A DNA stretch of 33,494 bases from an uncultured Lachnospiraceae bacterium (GTDB lineage: Bacteria > Bacillota > Clostridia > Lachnospirales > Lachnospiraceae). Positions 30,325 through 33,494 of the stretch are shown here, piece by piece; position 1 is the stretch's first letter, and every line of letters starts with the position of its first letter. Location: NCBI GenBank assembly GCA_947589155.1, contig CANQBH010000023.1:1-33494 (forward strand), given 5' to 3'. Made by a program: the position numbers and the translations under genes. The notes beneath the pieces were generated by a model, which did no database searches, was not told where the DNA came from, and saw only the letters and a list, made by a program, of their open reading frames with translations.

Positions 30325-33300
30325 ATGGCAGTAGGGTTTATCGCGGGCAGCGCCGGAAGCGGAAAATCCACGGCGCTGTATCAGGAAGTGATCGAACAGG
30401 CGGTGAAACATCCGCGCAAACGGTATCTTATCATCGTGCCGGAGCAGTTTACGTTGTCGACGCAGAGGCGTCTCGTGCGCCTGCATCCGCGCCATGTCAT
30501 TATGAATATCGACGTGCTGAGTTTTGACCGGATGGCCTATCGGATCTTTGACGAACTCGGCACGGATACATTGCAGGTCCTTGAGGACACCGGCAAACAC
30601 CTCCTGCTGCGCAAGGTGGCGCAGGAGCAGGAAGAAAACATGGGCGTGCTGCGCAAAAACATGAAAAGAGCGGGCTATATCACGCAGATGAAATCGCTGC
30701 TTTCGGAACTGATGCAGTACGGCATTTCACCGGACGAACTCGACGAGATGCTCCGGCGGCCGGATATGGACGAGGCGTTTTCGCGCAAGGTCAGGGATAT
30801 CCTTGTGATGTACCGCGGGTTCTGCGAAAAATTAGAGGGACATTACATCACCGCCGAGGAGATCCTCCAGCAGTTGACGGACGTGATCAGGGACTCGGCG
30901 ATGATTGCCGGAGCGACGCTGGTCTTCGACGGGTTTACCGGATTTACGCCGGTCCAGTATCAATTGCTGCGTATCTGTATGCCGCTGACGGAGCGGATGC
31001 TCTTTACCGTGACGATCGATCCGTCGCAGTCGCTGTTTTCGGAAGTGCGGGAGGAAGAACTTTTTGCGATGAGCAAGGAGATGGTCCGCCGGATCCGCCG
31101 TCTGGCGGAAGAGACGAAAACGCCTTTGGAGGACGTCGTTTTCCTTCGGGGCAGCGCACGCTTCCTGCCCGGCGGGCGTCTTGCGCATCTGGAAAAAGAA
31201 CTTTTCCGGCCCGGCGCGCGGCCGTATCGGGCGGCCGGCGATGAGGCAGGCGATGAGGCAGGCGGCGGAGAAGACGGCGGGCGGGACGAGTTTCGGATCT
31301 GCTCCATGAAGGATCTGCGGCAGGAACTGGAATACGCGGCGGGCGAGATCGAACGTCAGGTGCGGGAGGAAGGCCGCCGCTACCGCGAGTTTGCCGTCGT
31401 CTGCGCGGATATGGAACGGTATGCCTATCTTGCGCCGGGGATCTTCGGGCGTTATCATATCCCTTTTTTCCTTGACGCCAAGACGCAGATCGTCTTTCAT
31501 CCGTTCGTGGAATATGTGACGGGCGTCTTTTCGTTGGCGGAGGAGAACTTTTCTTACGAGAGCGTCATGCACTATCTGCGGACCGGACTCAGCGGTCTGG
31601 AAGCCGGAGAGATCGACCTTCTCGAAAACTACGTCTTAGCCGCGGGGATCCGCGGGAAGAAACGCTATCGGGAGCGTTTTGCGATCCTGCCCCGCAGTTA
31701 TGCGGCGGAAGATCTGGTCGAACTGGATCGGATCCGTGAAAAATTCTATCGGCCGCTCGAAACCTTCTTTCAGGCGCTCAAACAGAAACCGCTGACGGTG
31801 CGCGGCGTTTCGGAAGCGCTCTACCGCCTTTTGGAAGAACGGCGGATCGAGGAGCAGCTCGACGAGCGCGCGCGGCGTTTCAGGGAAGAACAGGAGGAGA
31901 GCAGGGCCGCGCAGGAGGAGCAGGTCTTCGGCCTTGCCATGGATCTGCTCGACAAGATGGTCTCCATCCTCGGGGATGAGGAGATCACGCCTGCCGAGTA
32001 TGCGGAGATGCTTTCCGCAGGGCTGGAAGCGGAGACGATCGGCGTCGTGCCGCCGGGCAGCGATCAGGTCATGATCGGCGATATGGAGCGGAGCCGCCTC
32101 GATCAGATCCGCGTGCTCTATCTCTTGGGCGTCAACGACGGCGCGATTCCAAAGGCGCAGGGCCACGGCGGGATCATCTCGCAGGCGGATCGGGAGAGGA
32201 TCCGGCAGGCGGGCTATGAAGTCGCGCCGACGGACCGCGAGCGCGCGTTTATGCAGCGGTTTTACTTTTATCTGATCGTAACAAAGCCGTCGCGCAAACT
32301 GATCGTGACCTATGCGCGCGTGGATAACGAGGGGAAGACGCTGCGCCCGTCGTATGTGATCGCGGCGCTGCAGAAACTCTTTCCGGACAGGGAAACGGAA
32401 GTGTTCTCGGAACTGCCGGAGAAAAACCGCCTTCTGACGCGGGAGGCGGCCGGAAGTTTTTATGCGGAAGAACTGCGCCGCTATGTGCGGTGGGGCGAGG
32501 CTTCGGCGGCGCTCCCGCTGCTGGTGCGTCTGGAGAAGGAGGAGCGAAGCGGCAGGACGGGCGGGCCGGATCTTATGGAGGCCGCTTTTTATGAGCACCG
32601 GAAAGAGACGCTCTCCGCGGAGGCGGTCGACGCTCTGTTTGGCGCGAATATGCGCGCCAGCGTCAGCCGGATGGAGCAGTATGCGCGCTGCGCTTACGCC
32701 TATTTCCTGCGCTACGGGCTCAAATTGCTGCCGCGGCCGGAGTATGCGTTTGAAGCCGCGGACATGGGAACGCTTTATCATCAGGCGTTGGAAAAATATT
32801 CGCGCCTGTTAGAGGAGCGGCAGGATGCGGACTGGTTCACGGTTTCCGAGCAGCTCAGCGGCGAACTTCTGTCCGAGGCCGTCCTTTTGACCTGTCAGGA
32901 GATGGAAAAGACGCGGCTTTTGGAAGACGCCAGAGACCGCTACCGTCTCAACGCGATGGAAAAGACGCTGCGGCAGACCGTCTGGGCGCTGCAGGAGCAG
33001 ATCCGCAAAGGCGATTTTATCCCCGCGCGTTTCGAGGTGGATTTCAAGGAAGCGGGCGAGAGCGACGCGCTGACGTTTCCGCTGGACGGCGGGCACGACC
33101 TGCGGCTGTACGGCAAGGTGGACCGCGTGGATCTCTGGGAGACTGCGGAGAAGATCTGCGTCAAGATCGTCGATTATAAATCCGGCGCGAAAGATCTGGA
33201 CGCCACCCTGTTTTATTACGGTCTTCAGGTGCAGTTGATCCTGTATATGAAGGCGGTCACGGAAGGGCTGAAAAAAAATGGCAGCGGCAAGGACATAGAA

Positions 33301-33494
33301 CCCGGCGCGCTGTTTTACTATCGGATCGCGCGTCCGCTGATCGCGGCGGACGAGGCGGATAAAGACGGCGGGGCGCTTCTGAAGGCGCTTCGGATGCGCG
33401 GCGTCGTCAATGCCGACGACCGGGTGATCGACGCGCTGCACCGCGGGCTTGAAGGCAGCAGCGACGTGATTCCCGTCGGACGAAAGAGCGACGG
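30325..33494 (+). CDS. addB: ATP-dependent nuclease subunit B (AddB), 3' end beyond the window
   Basis: Part of the AddAB helicase-nuclease that resects double-strand breaks for RecA, the Firmicute counterpart of RecBCD. About 1056 of an expected 1100-1200 residues are present and the frame is open to the window end. Walker A GSAGSGKSTA lies at residues 8-17, with PEQFTLSTQRRLV at about 40. A helicase-like core with GDMERSRLDQIRVLYLLGVN lies at about 588. The first iron-sulfur Cys is in YARCAYAYFLRYGL (about 789). The nuclease domain has EVDFKEAG and IVDYKSGAKDLD with the catalytic D-Y-K (about 950), then YYGLQVQLILYM. The other three cluster cysteines should be just past the edge. GGGAGGAAG precedes the ATG at 30325. 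A 12-bp tandem duplication at 31237-31260 encodes GDEAGDEA in a linker. Confidence 0.95.
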   Translation, partial: MAVGFIAGSAGSGKSTALYQEVIEQAVKHPRKRYLIIVPEQFTLSTQRRLVRLHPRHVIMNIDVLSFDRMAYRIFDELGTDTLQVLEDTGKHLLLRKVAQEQEENMGVLRKNMKRAGYITQMKSLLSELMQYGISPDELDEMLRRPDMDEAFSRKVRDILVMYRGFCEKLEGHYITAEEILQQLTDVIRDSAMIAGATLVFDGFTGFTPVQYQLLRICMPLTERMLFTVTIDPSQSLFSEVREEELFAMSKEMVRRIRRLAEETKTPLEDVVFLRGSARFLPGGRLAHLEKELFRPGARPYRAAGDEAGDEAGGGEDGGRDEFRICSMKDLRQELEYAAGEIERQVREEGRRYREFAVVCADMERYAYLAPGIFGRYHIPFFLDAKTQIVFHPFVEYVTGVFSLAEENFSYESVMHYLRTGLSGLEAGEIDLLENYVLAAGIRGKKRYRERFAILPRSYAAEDLVELDRIREKFYRPLETFFQALKQKPLTVRGVSEALYRLLEERRIEEQLDERARRFREEQEESRAAQEEQVFGLAMDLLDKMVSILGDEEITPAEYAEMLSAGLEAETIGVVPPGSDQVMIGDMERSRLDQIRVLYLLGVNDGAIPKAQGHGGIISQADRERIRQAGYEVAPTDRERAFMQRFYFYLIVTKPSRKLIVTYARVDNEGKTLRPSYVIAALQKLFPDRETEVFSELPEKNRLLTREAAGSFYAEELRRYVRWGEASAALPLLVRLEKEERSGRTGGPDLMEAAFYEHRKETLSAEAVDALFGANMRASVSRMEQYARCAYAYFLRYGLKLLPRPEYAFEAADMGTLYHQALEKYSRLLEERQDADWFTVSEQLSGELLSEAVLLTCQEMEKTRLLEDARDRYRLNAMEKTLRQTVWALQEQIRKGDFIPARFEVDFKEAGESDALTFPLDGGHDLRLYGKVDRVDLWETAEKICVKIVDYKSGAKDLDATLFYYGLQVQLILYMKAVTEGLKKNGSGKDIEPGALFYYRIARPLIAADEADKDGGALLKALRMRGVVNADDRVIDALHRGLEGSSDVIPVGRKSD

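Noticed and set aside
31636-32781. 381-codon minus-strand open frame near the right edge
   Set aside because: It lies within addB, which is open through the window end on the plus strand and has Walker A and nuclease motifs. The antisense frame has none.

Overview
The window is a gene-dense chromosomal segment of a fairly GC-rich (high fifties percent by eye, not computed) anaerobic Firmicute. It is most likely a clostridium of the Lachnospiraceae type. The evidence is a single-chain pyruvate:ferredoxin oxidoreductase, a CBS-domain family II pyrophosphatase, DUF4364 and DUF975 proteins, AddB rather than RecB, strong AGGAGG ribosome sites, and the clostridial order rho - rpmE - DUF1385 - prmC - prfA. 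I see no rRNA, tRNA, CRISPR array, insertion sequence, phage gene or integrase. Nearly everything is housekeeping and intact. Only the last gene (addB) is cut by the window edge.

Layout: (1) 1-8163, plus strand: pantothenate and CoA synthesis (panB, panC, panD, coaBC), then an unlisted 33-codon gene with its own promoter, then an aminopeptidase P and polA, which overlap by 20 bases. (2) 8172-8576, minus strand: a small four-helix membrane protein (CmpB-like). (3) 8662-13936, plus strand: a good promoter drives coaE, a long FtsA-like ATPase with an unusual C-terminal extension, a WalJ/YycJ-like metallo-beta-lactamase-fold protein, an ACT-domain protein and its UPF0210 partner. (4) 13948-15579, minus: an ABC-F ATPase whose second composite ATP site looks degenerate. 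(5) 15825-19358, plus: nifJ with a clear terminator. (6) 19421-21036, plus: two orphan genes, a tail-anchored coiled-coil protein and a lipoprotein-like protein, with less GC-biased codons in the second. (7) 21081-22733: nucleotide-regulated pyrophosphatase. (8) 22722-24384, minus: DUF4364 regulator-like gene and malic enzyme, overlapping by 8 bases. (9) 24591-29408, plus: rho, rpmE, DUF1385, prmC, prfA. (10) 29433-30245: DUF975 membrane protein. (11) 30325 to the end: addB.

The genes join central carbon flow (malic enzyme makes pyruvate, PFOR makes acetyl-CoA) with CoA supply (panBCD, coaBC, coaE), pyrophosphate removal, DNA repair (polA, addB), transcription termination (rho), and translation (L31, RF1 and its methylase PrmC, ABC-F). 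I did not find an obviously new defence or metabolic system. The best leads are the 33-residue gene, the C-terminal half of the FtsA-like protein, the asymmetric ABC-F, the orphan coiled-coil/lipoprotein block with paired TTGTA motifs on its promoter, the 42-bp palindrome on the rpmE promoter, and a prfA promoter hidden in the end of prmC. There is no gene-free stretch longer than 300 bases. The largest gaps (15580-15824, 25947-26176, 24385-24590, 3447-3671) hold the promoters, palindromes and the small gene listed below.
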